From contig NZ_DS022299.1 of the NCBI RefSeq assembly GCF_000153825.1, positions 1,390,869 to 1,454,868 on the forward strand: DNA of 64,000 nucleotides, given 5' to 3'. The stretch is from Synechococcus sp. RS9916 (GTDB taxonomy: Bacteria > Cyanobacteriota > Cyanobacteriia > PCC-6307 > Cyanobiaceae). The translations under genes were made by a program, and so were the position numbers. This document shows, in pieces, positions 26,263 through 35,407 of this stretch. The notes under the pieces are model-generated. The model was not told where the DNA came from. It searched no databases and saw nothing but the letters and a program-made list of their open reading frames with translations. How positions within the stretch are numbered: position 1 is the stretch's first letter; each line of letters begins with the position of its first letter.

Positions 26263-26622
26263 TTAAGAATCTGTCGACACCATGTCTTCATCTGACAACG
26301 AATCCCTGAATGAAGAACCCAGTCCGGAGTCGGTCAACTCGTCATAGAGAAGATCGAGACCAATCAGGACTCGCTCACGGTCGGAGAGATCGCCGATAAT
26401 TCGCCGCACGGGCGGCGGCAAAATCTTCGAAAGCGTCGGCGTCGCAAGAATCTTGTCTTCCTCCGCCAGCTGAGGATTCTTGAGAACGTCAATCACCTTG
26501 AGGGCGTACACACCCTTGAACTCAGTCTCAAGAATGTTGCGCAGGGTTTTCAACGCCCGCATGGAGTTGGGGGTATTCCCCGCCACATAGAGCTTGAGGA
26601 TGTAAGTCTTGCGTGGGCTCAT
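26263..26622 (-). CDS. kaiB: Circadian clock protein KaiB
   Basis: KaiB is a fold-switching protein that binds the CI ring of phosphorylated KaiC and sequesters KaiA. The 119-residue protein begins [26 protein letters not shown]. It contains [25 protein letters not shown], both strongly conserved. The C-terminal tail ([20 protein letters not shown]) is acidic and somewhat longer than the core fold needs. Its ATG overlaps the kaiA stop (ATGA), so it is probably translated together with kaiA. Confidence 0.97.
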   Translation of the reverse strand: MSPRKTYILKLYVAGNTPNSMRALKTLRNILETEFKGVYALKVIDVLKNPQLAEEDKILATPTLSKILPPPVRRIIGDLSDRERVLIGLDLLYDELTDSGLGSSFRDSLSDEDMVSTDS

Positions 26623-27503
26623 GACGACACCACCTCCTCACCGAACTGCTCAGACCGAGCCAATTGAGACTCTGTCGGAATGGAACGGCGATACATCTCA
26701 CAGAGATGGGCCATCACATCCAGCAGTGCCAAGCGGTAGTCCTGCAGAAAATCGTTCTTGTGCCCTTCAAGTCTGAGCTTCTTCCAGAAATCGTCAATCA
26801 AGTTCATGTGAATTTCCACAGCTCTTGTAATTGGCAGGTCACCAAAGAAGGCAGTATTCACGAAGCTTTCGAGAGCCTGGTTCGCCGCCGCTGGATCCCG
26901 GAAATAGCTGAGCAACAGATCGCGATAAGTGCGCTCCAACGACTTCAACAATTCCTCCTGCTCGCCAGGGGGAAGACGACTGAGAAAACGCGAGGGATCG
27001 CGTTTGTAAAACACACCGAGGTAACCGAGGCGCTCCTGCAGTCGGCTGGTCAGCCGCCAGGCACTGGCTTCCACCAACACACCGCCTTCCACATCCAGGG
27101 CTTGGCCTTCCCCATGCAGTTCTTCCTTTTGCCCATGACGGAGGAAGCGTGAGATGGCCGCATCAACGTTGTAACCGAGTTGCTCCAGCTGATCGGCCGG
27201 AAGATGCACCTCTTCTGGGTGGTAGTCCACCCGACCCATCACCTCTCCCACAACCACAGCCGGGAAGAGCAACCCTGCCTCCAGCAGAGAGCGACGCAGA
27301 TCCGGCTCCAGCAGCGACTGCTCAATCACCACCGCATCCACCGCTTCGCGCTGCTGCTCAAGAGCCGCCTGAAAGTCGGTGACGCCCCCCGTCAAGCCAA
27401 GGTCAACAACGGTGTAACGGTTCTCGGGCAACCACGACCGGCAGGCGGGCAGCAGCTTCGGGCTTTTCAGCAGCAAGGCAATGGCGAGGGCCGGACCATT
27501 CAT
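26619..27503 (-). CDS. kaiA: Circadian clock protein KaiA
   Basis: KaiA stimulates KaiC autophosphorylation. The 294-residue protein has an N-terminal pseudo-receiver domain ([21 protein letters not shown]). A linker follows, then the C-terminal four-helix KaiC-binding domain with [26 protein letters not shown] and [20 protein letters not shown]. Full length implies the complete oscillator rather than the KaiA-less version of Prochlorococcus. It diverges from rplU with 168 bases between and overlaps kaiB by 4 nt. Confidence 0.97.
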   Translation of the reverse strand: MNGPALAIALLLKSPKLLPACRSWLPENRYTVVDLGLTGGVTDFQAALEQQREAVDAVVIEQSLLEPDLRRSLLEAGLLFPAVVVGEVMGRVDYHPEEVHLPADQLEQLGYNVDAAISRFLRHGQKEELHGEGQALDVEGGVLVEASAWRLTSRLQERLGYLGVFYKRDPSRFLSRLPPGEQEELLKSLERTYRDLLLSYFRDPAAANQALESFVNTAFFGDLPITRAVEIHMNLIDDFWKKLRLEGHKNDFLQDYRLALLDVMAHLCEMYRRSIPTESQLARSEQFGEEVVSS

Positions 27504-27671
27504 CCTGCGCGGGAGGCTCTTGATCTGATCTTGACGAAAGGGAAAGCAAAGGTGGAAGATCTTTGTTTGTCTTTCGATTGCGGGTCAGGCCGAATCGAGA
27601 CGCGTCGCTCAGAACCAATTCACTGGTTTGGCAACGACTGATCTCGAGCCTGAACGCGTCACTTTTTCTCC

Positions 27672-28022
27672 ATGGCAGATCCCAGTAACGAGACCTACGC
27701 GATTGTTGAGGCCTCAGGTCAGCAGTTCTGGCTGCAGCCCAACCGCTATTACGACCTCGACCGTCTTCAGGCCGGCGTTGACGAGACCGTGACTCTCGAG
27801 AACGTTCTTCTGGTGAAGGACGCCAAAGGCACCACCCTTGGCCAGCCTTACGTCAAAGACGCCACCGTTGAGCTGAAGGTGATGGATCACCGCCGCGGCC
27901 CGAAGGTGATCGTTTACAAAATGCGCCCCAAGAAGAAGACCCGCCGCAAGAATGGTCATCGTCAGGAGCTGACCCGCGTGATGGTTCAGTCCATCAAGGT
28001 CGGCGGCAAGGCCATCGGCTGA
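27672..28022 (+). CDS. rplU: 50S ribosomal protein L21
   Basis: This 116-residue large-subunit protein contacts 23S rRNA. It starts [26 protein letters not shown] and contains the basic [22 protein letters not shown], the usual L21 C-terminal RNA-binding part. It precedes rpmA by 46 bases, the common bacterial pair. It diverges from the kai cluster. Confidence 0.97.
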   Translation: MADPSNETYAIVEASGQQFWLQPNRYYDLDRLQAGVDETVTLENVLLVKDAKGTTLGQPYVKDATVELKVMDHRRGPKVIVYKMRPKKKTRRKNGHRQELTRVMVQSIKVGGKAIG

Positions 28023-28068
28023 GCTCCTCCAGCACCTCTTCTCCACTCATCCGACCCCGACATTTCTC

Positions 28069-28335
28069 ATGGCACATAAAAAAGGCACAGGCTCAACACG
28101 GAACGGACGCGACTCCAATTCCAAGCGCCTTGGCGTGAAGGCTTACGGCGGCGAAACCGTGACCGCAGGTTCGATCCTGATCCGTCAACGCGGCACCGCC
28201 GTTTTGCCCGGTCTGAATGTTGGCCAGGGCAAAGACGACACCCTGTTCGCTCTGACCGACGGCGTTGTCACGTTCGAGACCATCAAGCGCGGCCTTCGCA
28301 CCCGCAAGCGCATCAGCGTGGCCACCGCCGGCTGA
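28069..28335 (+). CDS. rpmA: 50S ribosomal protein L27
   Basis: This 88-residue protein near the peptidyl-transferase centre starts [29 protein letters not shown], the universal L27 N-terminus. That N-terminus, with Lys/His residues, reaches the tRNA acceptor ends. No N-terminal cleavable extension of the Staphylococcus type is present. A strong terminator (28397-28428) follows. Confidence 0.97.
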   Translation: MAHKKGTGSTRNGRDSNSKRLGVKAYGGETVTAGSILIRQRGTAVLPGLNVGQGKDDTLFALTDGVVTFETIKRGLRTRKRISVATAG

Positions 28336-28396
28336 TTGAGGCCCGGAGCGATCACGTCGATCCTGAGGCGGAGCTCTAACGCACTTCGCCACCTGC

Positions 28397-28428
28397 AACC
28401 TCAGCACCTCGCGGTGCTGAGGTTTTTT
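28397..28428. terminator. Strong intrinsic terminator after rpmA
   Basis: A 12-bp stem AACCTCAGCACC (28397-28408) / GGTGCTGAGGTT (28413-28424) with loop TCGC is followed by T's to 28428. It ends rplU-rpmA and lies 5 bases before the stop of the convergent methyltransferase gene. Confidence 0.85.
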
Positions 28429-28432
28429 GTTG

Positions 28433-29182
28433 TCAGAGCGGCCGGTAAGCCCTGGTGGTGATCAGGAAGGGGTGAAACACCTCGAGGAAACGGGTCTGCA
28501 GGGTGCGGAAGAAAGCATCCACCAGCGCCGGGTCATCGAAATGGAAGGGATATTCACCGTTGTGTCCCTTGAAGAAATACCAGTTCAGAAGAGCGGTGGC
28601 GCCGGGCGCCATCGCGGCATGAAAGCACTCCAACTGATCCGAGGGATGGGGGAGATGCTCCAACACGTCGAGGCACACCACTGTGTCGAAACGCTGCCCC
28701 TCACAGCTCTCAAGATCTCGATGCACCGACAGGCGGTCCGCCAGGCCAAGGGCTTTGGCGCGGTCGGCAACAAACGCCCGGTTGTGGGGATTGAGGTCGA
28801 CAAACCAGACGTGGTCGACAGACGGCAATGCGGCAGCCGCCAACGCATGGGTGCCAATGCCACCACCGAAATCGAGCACCTGGCCACGGGCAAATTGCTG
28901 CTGAAGGCGAAGGGTGTCAGCGATGTAATCCGCGCTACTCAGATGCCAAGCCGCCAGCTCCAACAGGTGACCGGTCCCCACCGTGTCTTCATAGAAGCCG
29001 GTGGCATCGTCCGCTTGGAAGGCGCCCGGATGGAGAGCCGCCAGGTCGTCCGTACTGCGGGCGAGACGAGTTTCCACCTCATCGAGGGGGAGGGACAGAT
29101 AGGCGCTGAGGTGGTCCTTGACGGCCAGGCCGTCGTGAAGGAAGGCCGCCACATCCACGCTGCTGGATAGAAGCTGTTGCAT
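28433..29182 (-). CDS. Class I SAM-dependent methyltransferase
   Basis: This 249-residue protein has the SAM-binding motif VLDFGGGIGTHALAAAAL near residues 101-118. The acidic strand end is VWFVDLNPHNRAFVADRA, and motif IV-like VVCLDVLEHLPHP follows. The substrate is unknown; similar cyanobacterial proteins are annotated only generally. Its start region overlaps the 5' extension of the divergent truB frame by 2 bases, which favours the shorter truB start. Confidence 0.8.
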   Translation of the reverse strand: MQQLLSSSVDVAAFLHDGLAVKDHLSAYLSLPLDEVETRLARSTDDLAALHPGAFQADDATGFYEDTVGTGHLLELAAWHLSSADYIADTLRLQQQFARGQVLDFGGGIGTHALAAAALPSVDHVWFVDLNPHNRAFVADRAKALGLADRLSVHRDLESCEGQRFDTVVCLDVLEHLPHPSDQLECFHAAMAPGATALLNWYFFKGHNGEYPFHFDDPALVDAFFRTLQTRFLEVFHPFLITTRAYRPL

Positions 29183-29258
29183 GGTCTGGTCTCACGCCGC
29201 GGCCAACCTACCGGTCAGCTCGAGCTGGCACAGTCATGCCAGATGGGCGCACGCGCTG

Positions 29259-30164
29259 GTGGACTCTCCTTGCGGCTTCGTAGTGATCGATAAGCCGGCA
29301 GGGCTCACCTCCCACAACTGTGTGAGCAGGTTGCGGCGTTGCTTCGGGCTGAAACGCGTGGGCCACGGTGGCACCCTCGATCCGGCTGTGACCGGCGTGC
29401 TGCCCATCGCCCTCGGCCCCGCCACCCGGCTGCTCCCCTACCTCCCCGGCGAGAAGACCTATCAGGGCAGCATCCAGCTGGGCCTAACCACCAACACCGA
29501 CGACCTTGAGGGCGAACAGCTGAGCAGCCAACCCTGGCCGCAACTCAGCGCAGCAGACCTGGAGGACGCTCTGGACTCCTTTCGCGGAGCCATCCAGCAA
29601 CGGCCTCCCCAGGTCTCAGCCGTGCATGTGGATGGCGTGCGGGCCCATGCGCGCGCGCGACGCGGCGAACAGATGGAGTTGCCTGCCCGCCCCGTCACCC
29701 TTCACCGGCTGGAACTTCTCGGCTGGGATGCAGATCAGGGACGCCTTGCCCTGGAAGTGCATTGTTCCTCAGGCACCTACATCCGCTCGTTGGCCCGTGA
29801 TCTGGGAGAACGGCTGGGCTGCGGAGGCTGCTTGGCCAACCTGCGCCGGGTGCAGGCCCTTGGCTTCCAGATCGATCAGGCCAGTGACCTGCCCGACTGG
29901 CCCGAGGATGGGCCGTTGGAGCCAGCCGCACGGCCACCGATCCTGGCGCCCCAAAACGCTCTGAACCATCTGGTTCAACACCCGGCCACGGGCCCACAGA
30001 TCGAGGACTGGCGCTGCGGGCGAAGACTGACCCTGCCCGACGGGCTCGGCACGCTCGGGGAACCGGTGGTGGTGCTGGGAGACAACGACGTGATGCTCGG
30101 CCTGGGACTTCTGGAAGTCGATCAGCAACTGCGCCCCAAGGTGGTGTTCGACGCTCGCGGCTGA
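29259..30164 (+). CDS. truB: tRNA pseudouridine-55 synthase
   Basis: TruB converts U55 of the tRNA T-loop to pseudouridine. Core motifs are GFVVIDKPAGLTSH, the catalytic-Asp motif GHGGTLDPAVTGVLPIALG, and the C-terminal SSGTYIRSLARDLGERLGCGG. The frame is open from ATG 29181. I prefer GTG 29259 (VDSPCGFVVIDKP), which gives the usual short N-terminus and avoids overlapping the divergent methyltransferase start. With that start the protein is 301 residues. Confidence 0.9.
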   Translation: MDSPCGFVVIDKPAGLTSHNCVSRLRRCFGLKRVGHGGTLDPAVTGVLPIALGPATRLLPYLPGEKTYQGSIQLGLTTNTDDLEGEQLSSQPWPQLSAADLEDALDSFRGAIQQRPPQVSAVHVDGVRAHARARRGEQMELPARPVTLHRLELLGWDADQGRLALEVHCSSGTYIRSLARDLGERLGCGGCLANLRRVQALGFQIDQASDLPDWPEDGPLEPAARPPILAPQNALNHLVQHPATGPQIEDWRCGRRLTLPDGLGTLGEPVVVLGDNDVMLGLGLLEVDQQLRPKVVFDARG

Positions 30165-30230
30165 TCAAGCTGACCAGGCAGGCATCCTGCCGGTACCCTG
30201 CCTTCCAGTTCTCAGGGCAGACGCACATCG

Positions 30231-31010
30231 ATGGCCGGCCACAGCAAATGGGCCCAAATCAAACGCACCAAAGCCGTGGTGGACGCCAAACGTGGCGCCG
30301 TGTTCACCCGCATCGGCCGGGAGATCACCGTGGCCGCACGGGCCGGGGGGGATCCAGCCGGCAACTTCCAATTGCGCACGGCCATCGCCAAAGCCAAGGC
30401 CGCCGGCGTCCCCGCCGCCAACATCGAGCGCGCGATTGCCAAGGGCTCCGGCCAGGCCGGTGATGGGGCCAACGCCTTGGAAACGATCCGCTACGAGGGC
30501 TATGCCGCAGGCGGTGTTGCCGTGCTCGTGCACGCCCTCACTGACAACCGCAACCGCACTGCCGCTGACGTTCGTCTCGCCTTCAGCAAGAACGGCGGCA
30601 ATCTTGGAGAGAGCGGCTGCGTCAGCTACCTGTTCAGCCACCGCAGTGAAGTGCGCATCGCGGCGCCAGTGGCCGAGAGCGAAGGCAGTTCCCAAGGCCC
30701 GATCGACGAGGAGGCCCTACTGGAAGACCTGCTGAACCTGGACGCAGACGGGTATGAGCTCAGCGACGACGGCACAGCCCTGGTGCACGGCTCTTTCGAG
30801 GCGCTGGAAGCCCTTCAGAACGGGCTGCGCAAACAGGGGTGGAGCGTGCAGGAGTGGGAGCACTGCTGGCATCCCCTCACCCAGGTCACGCTTCAGGATT
30901 CGGACACAGCACGGCAGTGCCTCAAGCTGCTGGAGGTGCTGGAGGACCTCGACGACGTGAGCAGCATCAGCGCCAATCTCGAACTGGCGCCGGATCTGGA
31001 GATCGACTGA
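30231..31010 (+). CDS. YebC/PmpR-family protein
   Basis: This 259-residue protein belongs to a family described both as transcription regulators and, more recently, as factors helping ribosomes with difficult peptide stretches. It starts [28 protein letters not shown], the family hallmark. It has [12 protein letters not shown] and [32 protein letters not shown]. It follows truB after 66 bases on the same strand. Confidence 0.93.
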   Translation: MAGHSKWAQIKRTKAVVDAKRGAVFTRIGREITVAARAGGDPAGNFQLRTAIAKAKAAGVPAANIERAIAKGSGQAGDGANALETIRYEGYAAGGVAVLVHALTDNRNRTAADVRLAFSKNGGNLGESGCVSYLFSHRSEVRIAAPVAESEGSSQGPIDEEALLEDLLNLDADGYELSDDGTALVHGSFEALEALQNGLRKQGWSVQEWEHCWHPLTQVTLQDSDTARQCLKLLEVLEDLDDVSSISANLELAPDLEID

Positions 31011-31031
31011 CCTGCCGGCAGGCCTGTGCGC

Positions 31032-31067
31032 GAGATCACAGCCCTGCGGATTGAGATCACAGCCCTG
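31032..31067 (+). repeat. Tandem direct repeat upstream of a small ORF
   Basis: GAGATCACAGCCCTG occurs at 31032-31046 and again at 31053-31067, a 21-bp period (two helical turns). A self-complementary CCTGCCGGCAGG lies just before at 31011-31022. The spacing would suit tandem binding sites for a regulator of the small gene at 31111, but this is inference. Confidence 0.6.
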
Positions 31068-31110
31068 TACAGGCACCTCGGAGAGGGTGACTGCAGATCC
31101 CACTCCGGTC

Positions 31111-31290
31111 ATGAATCGCCTCCAAAACCTCGCCGCCCTCCAGCAGCTCACCGCCACCCTTGAAAGCGGGGCTCCGGATCTGGCCAGCGAAATCCGCCTG
31201 CGCCAGGCCGCCTACCTGCACACGATCATTGCGGCGGTCCTCAACGAGCAAGTGGCAGGCCTACCGGAAACGGCCCCGATCATTCGCTGA
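31111..31290 (+). CDS. Small hypothetical protein
   Basis: This 59-residue, mostly helical protein starts MNRLQNLAALQQLTATLESG. The frame is open from 31051, but that extension covers the direct repeats, so ATG 31111 is preferred. It lacks a signal peptide or membrane segment. A good terminator follows immediately (31297-31320), supporting a real transcription unit. Function is unknown. Confidence 0.6.
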   Translation: MNRLQNLAALQQLTATLESGAPDLASEIRLRQAAYLHTIIAAVLNEQVAGLPETAPIIR

Positions 31291-31296
31291 CATCAA

Positions 31297-31320
31297 AAAG
31301 CCCCGCCAAGGCGGGGCTTT
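31297..31320. terminator. Bidirectional intrinsic terminator
   Basis: AAAGCCCCGC (31297-31306) pairs perfectly with GCGGGGCTTT (31311-31320) around CAAG. The flanking A and T runs let it serve both the small plus-strand gene and the convergent DUF4278 gene. Confidence 0.85.
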
Positions 31321-31340
31321 GCTCTGGGGACTAGCGGCCC

Positions 31341-31505
31341 TCAGCGCTGATAGGCCACTCCGCGATAGGTGAGGGTTTCAGCAGCTGCAGAAGCCTCGGC
31401 CCGACGGGTGTCGTCAGACGTGCGGCGGTAGGTGAGTTGCACCACAGGTTTTGCATCAGCGCTGGTCTGACGCGTGTAAACGTTGCCCATGTAACTGAGC
31501 TGCAT
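31341..31505 (-). CDS. DUF4278 domain protein
   Basis: This 54-residue protein starts MQLSYMGNVYTRQTSADAKPVVQLTYRRTSDD and ends LTYRGVAYQR. The short L-x-Y-R-G-x-x-Y ending is the signature I associate with DUF4278, a small cyanobacterial family of unknown function. A longer frame to 31607 adds an unlikely Arg-rich extension, so I use the ATG at 31505. Confidence 0.75.
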   Translation of the reverse strand: MQLSYMGNVYTRQTSADAKPVVQLTYRRTSDDTRRAEASAAAETLTYRGVAYQR

Positions 31506-31678
31506 GAAGGTTCTCCGAGTTAGCTCAAGCCCCCGTTCCATGGCCTGAAACGAACTGCGCTCCGGACTCACGATCTGTGGGCCGCGGAGTGAACGTCGGC
31601 AAGACAATTTGGCCTTGCAAATTTGTTTTAGAGGATCTGTCGAGAGGGGGGTCGTTCAGCCTGCTACAGACCCACCGA

Positions 31679-34600
31679 TCATGGGCATTCCGGCACACCC
31701 CAGCCCCCGCCGCCTGGGGTGGCGAGCGTCAGACAATCCCCGGCCAAGACCTCGAGCTGCACGCATCCAGGCAACTCCTGCACCGTTCCATCGGCACGGG
31801 TGATCTGGTTGCGACCGCAGGCGCCATCACACCCACCGGCAAGGCCGAAGGGAGCGATCTGGCGACTCCCCGCCAACACCCCCACCGTCATCGGTTCGAG
31901 GAAGCGAAACGTCCGCTCCAGCCCATCACCTCCGCTCCAGCGCCCTGCACCACCACTGCCGCGACGATGACCGAAGCGCTCCAAACGCACGGGGAAGCGT
32001 TGCTCAAGAATTTCAGGGTCCGTCAGCCGGGAGTTGGTCATGTGGCACTGCAAGCCTGAGACACCGGCAAAGCGCTGTCCCGCGCCGGTGCCTCCAGCAA
32101 TCGTTTCGTAGTACTGGTAGCGCTCGTTGCCGAAGCTGAGGTTGTTCATGGTGCCCTGAGCCGCAGCCATCACCCCCAGGGCCGCGAACAGCAAATTGCA
32201 AAGCGCTTGCGAGGTCTCGACATTGCCCGCCACCACCGCAGCGGGTGCCATGGGATTGAGCAAGGATCCAGCCGGAACCGTCAACGTGAGCGGACGGAAA
32301 CAGCCGGCGTTCAACGGAATCGGCTCCTCCACCAGACAGCGCATCACGTAGAGCACGGCGGCTTTGGTCACCGCCAGAGGAGCATGAAAATTGTGGGTGC
32401 CCTGGGCAGAGCTGCCGCTGAAATCGAGGTGCGCTCGTCGGTTGCCCCGATCCACCTTCAGATCCAGCTGGAGCCTGGCGCCGTTATCGAGCACCACCTC
32501 AAAGCTGCGATCCTCCAGCCCGGGAAGCAGGGCTTCAACAGCCGCAGCGGCATGATCCTGCACATGGTGCATGTAGCGGCTGACCCTCTCCTGACCGTCC
32601 CGGGCCACTAACGCCTCCAGCAGGTCCACCCCGAGACGGTTGGCCGCCACCTGTGCCTGAAGATCCGCCAGCAAGAGCTCCGGCGCCCGCGGAGGAATGG
32701 GCTCCTGCGCCAGCCGCCGGGCCCAGGACTGACGATCAAGCCGACCAGCACGCACCAGGGGCCAATGGCGCAAGCGCAAGCCTTCCTGCTGGATGTGTTC
32801 ACTGAAGGGCGGCATGGATCCGGGGGTCAGCCCGCCCACATCGGCATGGTGCCCGCGGCTTGCGACAAAGAAGCTGGGCGCACCAGCGCCCACAAACACC
32901 GGCGTGATCGCCGTGATGTCCGGTAGATGGGTCCCTCCATGGAAGGGGTCATTGCTGATCACCACATCACCGTGCTGGAGCGGAGGCACCGAACCCTCCT
33001 CCACCTGGGCGAGCAGATCCACCACGGCATCCCCCATGGAGCCCAGATGCACGGGAATGTGGGGCGCATTGGCAACAAGGGCCCCCTCGGCATCAAACAG
33101 GGCGCAGGAGAAATCGAGCCGTTCGCGGATATTCACCGATCGGCTGGTCTGGCGCAGCCGTTCCCCCATCCGTTCGGCGATCACCATGAAGCGGTGATGG
33201 AAGAGGCTCAGTTCCACCGGGTCAACGGTTGTTTGGAGGTCTGAAATCGGCTCCTCCTGAACCCGAGAAATGGATGCATCTCCCCCCACCTGCACCTCCA
33301 GCACCAACTCGCCCCCCGGCAGGCAGCGCGCCTGCCAACCGGGATCCAGCACGATGCAACCCGTTGGCTCCTGGATGAGGGCCGGACCCTCCAGCTGTTG
33401 CCCCTCTCGGATCTGGTGGCGATGCCACAGGGGCACCGAACACCAGCTGCGGCCTGGGCAATGCATGGTCACGGGCTTTGGCTGTTGGGTTGAGGAAGGC
33501 TGTTGGGTTGGTGAAGGCTGTTGGCTTAGAGAGGGCTCGCCGGAAAGCCGAATGTCCTCGCCCTGGGCAAGCGTTGCCAACAACGCCGGTGCCAGCACCT
33601 CCACCTCAAAACGCTCCACCACAAGAGGTACCTGCCGCTGCGGCACGAAACCGAAGCGTTGCTGGTGCTGAGCGGCAAAGGCATCCTCCAGCACCTTCAA
33701 AGGCGGCAACTGCAATGCCGCCCCCTCCACCAGGGCAGGGAGCGCCACCAACAGCCCTTGCTCAGAATCAGGATCCCGCAACTCGAGTGCGATCTGTCGC
33801 TCCAGGCCGCCATTGCAGCGATCCCCATCGGCCAACAGCTGTTGTTGGGCATCGGCCAGCGCCGCCTCCACCTGCTGCGTCAACGCCGGCACCACAGACG
33901 ACTCCAGTGGGCGGCGCACGGCACCCTGCCGCCACTGGCGCTGACGCGCCTGGCCCATGCCATAAGCCGAGAGCACTCCAGCCAGGGGATGGAGGAGCAC
34001 CTGATCCAAGCCCAACGATCGGGCCAGACGGCACGCCAGCTGCCCTGCAGCACCGCCGTAGGCGACCAAAACACCACCACGGATGTCGTGGCCCCGCGCG
34101 AGCGACACCTGCTCGATTGCCGCTGCCATGATCTCCACCGCCAGATCCAGGGCACCCTCCGCCAGCTGCTCGGGCGTGCGCTTCAAGGCCCGGGCGAGGG
34201 CCGCAAATTGATCACGCACCACCTGTGAGTCCGGCGGCTGATTGGCCTTGGGACCGAACACCGCAGGGAACCCCTCCACCTGCAGACGCCCCAGCAGCAG
34301 GTTCGCGTCCGTGATCGTGAGCGGCCCCCCGCGGCGATAACAGGCCGGCCCCGGATCGGCGCCGGCAGAGCGCGGCCCCACGATCAATCGATCGCCATCG
34401 CGGGTGATGATCGATCCCCCGCCAGCAGCCACGGTGTGAATCGGCAGCCGCGGTGCCAGCAACTGCAATCCAGCCACCTCTGTTTCAGGGCTGCGCTCCC
34501 ACGCCTGGTCGGATGCGCCAGCGGGCAGACAGAACACATCCGTGCTGGTGCCGCCCATGTCGAATCCGACCAGAGGCTCTTGCTGGAAACCGGCCCTGCG

Positions 34601-35407
34601 CGCCACCGCCACCGCACCCACCATCCCGCCAGCCGGACCCGACAGGATCGTGTCCTTCGCCAGGAGGCTGCCCATAGGCTGCAGGGCTCCGCTGGAGGTC
34701 ATCACCCGCATCCGCGTGGCCGCCCCCAGGGCCTGCTGCACCTGATGGAGATAGCCGAACAGGGGGCGCGCCACCGCTGCTTCCACCAGGGTGGTCTGCC
34801 CTCTCGGCACCAGTCGCGGCAGCGGGGCCACCTGATGGGAACAGACCACGGTGGTGAAGCCAATGGCGCGGGCAAGAGCCTCCAGCCGGCGCTCATGGTC
34901 GGGATGGCGCCAGGCATGCATCAGGGCAATGGCACAGCTGCGCACCCCCTGGCGGTGGTGGGCTCGCAGGCGCTCTTCGAGGGCGCCATCCAGCACCAGG
35001 GGCGTCACCGCGTTGCCCTCAGGGTCAAGCCGGCCTTGCACCTCCTCCACCCCGATCGCCAGAAAGGGCGGAGCTTGCAGCTGAAGAGCAAACAGGTCGG
35101 GGCGATGCTGGTCGCCGATCCGGAGCACGTCCGCCAGGCCCTGGTTGGTGACCAGCACAACGTCGTCGCCCGCTCCCTCCAGCAGGGCATTGGTGGCCAC
35201 GGTGGTGCCGAGCCGCAGCTCCTCGATGGTGGCGTCCCCCGAGGCTTCAACCTCAAGAAGGGCCTTCAGGGCGCAAACAGCGGGATCCCCTGGGGTGTGG
35301 GGCTGCTCGGACAACACCTTGCGCACCAACAGCCGACCATCGGGGGCCAAGGCGACCAGGTCGGTAAAGGTACCGCCGCGATCCACCCAGAAGCGCCAGT
35401 CCGTCAA
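31679..35407 (-). CDS. 5-oxoprolinase, fused hydantoinase A/B type
   Basis: This 1242-residue ATP-dependent enzyme of the OPLAH family should open 5-oxoproline to glutamate. The N-terminal HyuA part (about 1-690) has the start FWVDRGGTFTDLVAL and the ATPase segment VGFDMGGTSTDVFCL. The C-terminal HyuB part (about 740-1240) has LDFSCALFDAEGALVANAPHIPVHLGSM and HHADVGG. Fusion of A and B is typical of the eukaryote-like type. A three-unit hexapeptide repeat (S-x-Q-Q-P-S) lies in the HyuA C-terminal region. It overlaps nagB by 4 nt. A close relative acting on hydantoins or acetone cannot be excluded. Confidence 0.9.
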   Translation of the reverse strand: MTDWRFWVDRGGTFTDLVALAPDGRLLVRKVLSEQPHTPGDPAVCALKALLEVEASGDATIEELRLGTTVATNALLEGAGDDVVLVTNQGLADVLRIGDQHRPDLFALQLQAPPFLAIGVEEVQGRLDPEGNAVTPLVLDGALEERLRAHHRQGVRSCAIALMHAWRHPDHERRLEALARAIGFTTVVCSHQVAPLPRLVPRGQTTLVEAAVARPLFGYLHQVQQALGAATRMRVMTSSGALQPMGSLLAKDTILSGPAGGMVGAVAVARRAGFQQEPLVGFDMGGTSTDVFCLPAGASDQAWERSPETEVAGLQLLAPRLPIHTVAAGGGSIITRDGDRLIVGPRSAGADPGPACYRRGGPLTITDANLLLGRLQVEGFPAVFGPKANQPPDSQVVRDQFAALARALKRTPEQLAEGALDLAVEIMAAAIEQVSLARGHDIRGGVLVAYGGAAGQLACRLARSLGLDQVLLHPLAGVLSAYGMGQARQRQWRQGAVRRPLESSVVPALTQQVEAALADAQQQLLADGDRCNGGLERQIALELRDPDSEQGLLVALPALVEGAALQLPPLKVLEDAFAAQHQQRFGFVPQRQVPLVVERFEVEVLAPALLATLAQGEDIRLSGEPSLSQQPSPTQQPSSTQQPKPVTMHCPGRSWCSVPLWHRHQIREGQQLEGPALIQEPTGCIVLDPGWQARCLPGGELVLEVQVGGDASISRVQEEPISDLQTTVDPVELSLFHHRFMVIAERMGERLRQTSRSVNIRERLDFSCALFDAEGALVANAPHIPVHLGSMGDAVVDLLAQVEEGSVPPLQHGDVVISNDPFHGGTHLPDITAITPVFVGAGAPSFFVASRGHHADVGGLTPGSMPPFSEHIQQEGLRLRHWPLVRAGRLDRQSWARRLAQEPIPPRAPELLLADLQAQVAANRLGVDLLEALVARDGQERVSRYMHHVQDHAAAAVEALLPGLEDRSFEVVLDNGARLQLDLKVDRGNRRAHLDFSGSSAQGTHNFHAPLAVTKAAVLYVMRCLVEEPIPLNAGCFRPLTLTVPAGSLLNPMAPAAVVAGNVETSQALCNLLFAALGVMAAAQGTMNNLSFGNERYQYYETIAGGTGAGQRFAGVSGLQCHMTNSRLTDPEILEQRFPVRLERFGHRRGSGGAGRWSGGDGLERTFRFLEPMTVGVLAGSRQIAPFGLAGGCDGACGRNQITRADGTVQELPGCVQLEVLAGDCLTLATPGGGGWGVPECP
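33480..33533 (-). repeat. Three 18-bp tandem repeats inside the oxoprolinase gene
   Basis: Three imperfect 18-bp units lie at 33480-33497, 33498-33515 and 33516-33533, each beginning GGCTGTTGG on the plus strand. They keep the frame and encode the residue pattern S-x-Q-Q-P-S repeated. The copy number could vary between strains by slippage. Confidence 0.8.
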
